Assembly: GCA_043777755.1 (NCBI GenBank)
Contig: JAYWHK010000250.1
Location: forward strand, 1-7,709
Direction of reading: 5' to 3'
From: CANHEE01 sp043777755
GTDB taxonomy: Bacteria; Bacteroidota; Bacteroidia; Chitinophagales; Saprospiraceae
DNA: 7,709 nucleotides
Below the pieces are notes generated by a model. The model was not told the origin of the DNA, did no database searches, and saw only the letters and a program-made list of their open reading frames with translations. A program made the translations under genes and the position numbers. Below are positions 7,327 through 7,709 of this stretch, one piece after another (the first letter of the stretch is position 1; the number at the start of each line of letters is the position of its first letter).

Positions 7327-7355
7327 TTTGTTATTTTGAAAAAACACTACTTTTG
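7327..7355 (+). promoter_or_regulatory. Likely Bacteroidota-type promoter of the XRE gene
   Basis: TACTTTTG at 7348-7355 matches TAnnTTTG exactly, and TTTG at 7327-7330 lies 17 bp upstream, slightly short of the usual 19-21. A start near 7362 would give a leader of about 53 nt before the ATG at 7415. The surroundings are T-rich, so a chance match is possible. Confidence 0.5.
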
Positions 7356-7414
7356 TTGAAAATATAATTTACTTTATTCTTTCATTTTTTAATTTCTTTC
7401 ATTTTTCGTTTCCT

Positions 7415-7633
7415 ATGACACCATTATACTTTAAAATCAGAAGCATCAGAGAAAGACAACGCCTTACACAAGAATACATGGCTGCCGAATTGGGCATTTC
7501 CCTAAAATCTTACAACGAATGGGAAACGGGTAAAGTCAAAATCCGTACCGACCGCTTAGAAGAAATTGCTAAAATCCTCAAAACTACACCCGAAGACATC
7601 TATACCTATCAACTCGATGTTCCAGTTTTCTAA
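7415..7633 (+). CDS. Small XRE-family helix-turn-helix transcriptional regulator
   Basis: This 72-aa protein is a single Cro/C1-type DNA-binding domain. Helix 1 is IRSIRERQR (residues 8-16), helix 2 TQEYMAAELG (18-27), turn and recognition helix SLKSYNEWETGK (29-40), followed by RLEEIAKILKTTPEDIYTY (47-65). The pattern TQE-MA--LGIS---Y--WE-GK is textbook for the family. It has no sensor, protease or dimerisation extension, so it is a minimal regulator, or possibly the antitoxin-like half of a pair; no toxin gene is visible to the window edge. It is divergent from the barrel/T9SS unit with a 113-bp gap, so control of that unit or of itself is possible but only inferred. Its GC content (about 45% over 7441-7500) is well above that of the neighbouring barrel gene. 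After the stop, 7634-7709 is almost pure A/T with no clear terminator. Confidence 0.9.
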   Translation: MTPLYFKIRSIRERQRLTQEYMAAELGISLKSYNEWETGKVKIRTDRLEEIAKILKTTPEDIYTYQLDVPVF

Positions 7634-7709
7634 AAACAGAACATTTTTAAAAAATTTAAAAAATAATATTTTAATTTATAATAAAATATCAATTTTTTAT
7701 TTTTATAAA

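Noticed and set aside
7666..7689. 8-bp inverted repeat ATATTTTA/TAAAATAT after the XRE gene
   Set aside because: It is purely A/T in almost pure A/T DNA with no adjacent G/C stem, so chance is likely and it is not a convincing terminator.

Overview
The window looks like a chromosomal segment of a low-GC Bacteroidota, probably a Cytophagia/Flavobacteria-like lineage. Three things support this. A secreted protein carries SprB-type repeats and a C-terminal type A sorting domain of the type IX secretion system (T9SS), which is specific to this phylum. Two promoters fit the Bacteroidota pattern TTTG / TAnnTTTG. Start codons lack Shine-Dalgarno sequences and sit in A/T-rich leaders. No IS element, CRISPR array, rRNA or origin is visible.

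Layout: positions 141-3372 (minus strand) hold a two-gene unit, a Wzx/MATE-fold polysaccharide flippase followed by an MsbA/MdlB-like ABC exporter, with an 11-nt overlap. Positions 3436-3642 (minus) hold a self-contained tRNA-His(GTG) unit with its own promoter and rho-independent terminator. A second hairpin terminator at 3702-3732 closes the next minus-strand unit. Positions 3735-7301 (minus) hold a second two-gene unit: a 276-aa exported, probably outer-membrane beta-barrel protein, then a ~900-aa cysteine-rich SprB-repeat protein with a T9SS tail. Positions 7415-7633 (plus) encode a 72-aa XRE/HTH regulator, divergent from that unit across a 113-bp gap.

Most notable point: the long T9SS protein has no usable signal peptide in its own frame, where the open frame begins with TTG. 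In another frame, an ATG at 6481 that overlaps the upstream stop codon encodes a near-perfect signal peptide start (MTNKLLQILIFVFYWFF). Adding one T to the T5 run at 6432-6436 joins it to the long frame and yields an AKA cleavage site. The gene is therefore either frameshifted at a homopolymer (real mutation or sequencing error) or rescued by slippage.

How the genes may work together: flippase and exporter are both membrane transporters and could serve export of one surface glycan or lipid, but no glycosyltransferase lies in the window. The barrel protein and the T9SS protein are probably co-expressed cell-surface partners. Whether the divergent XRE protein controls them is inference from position only.
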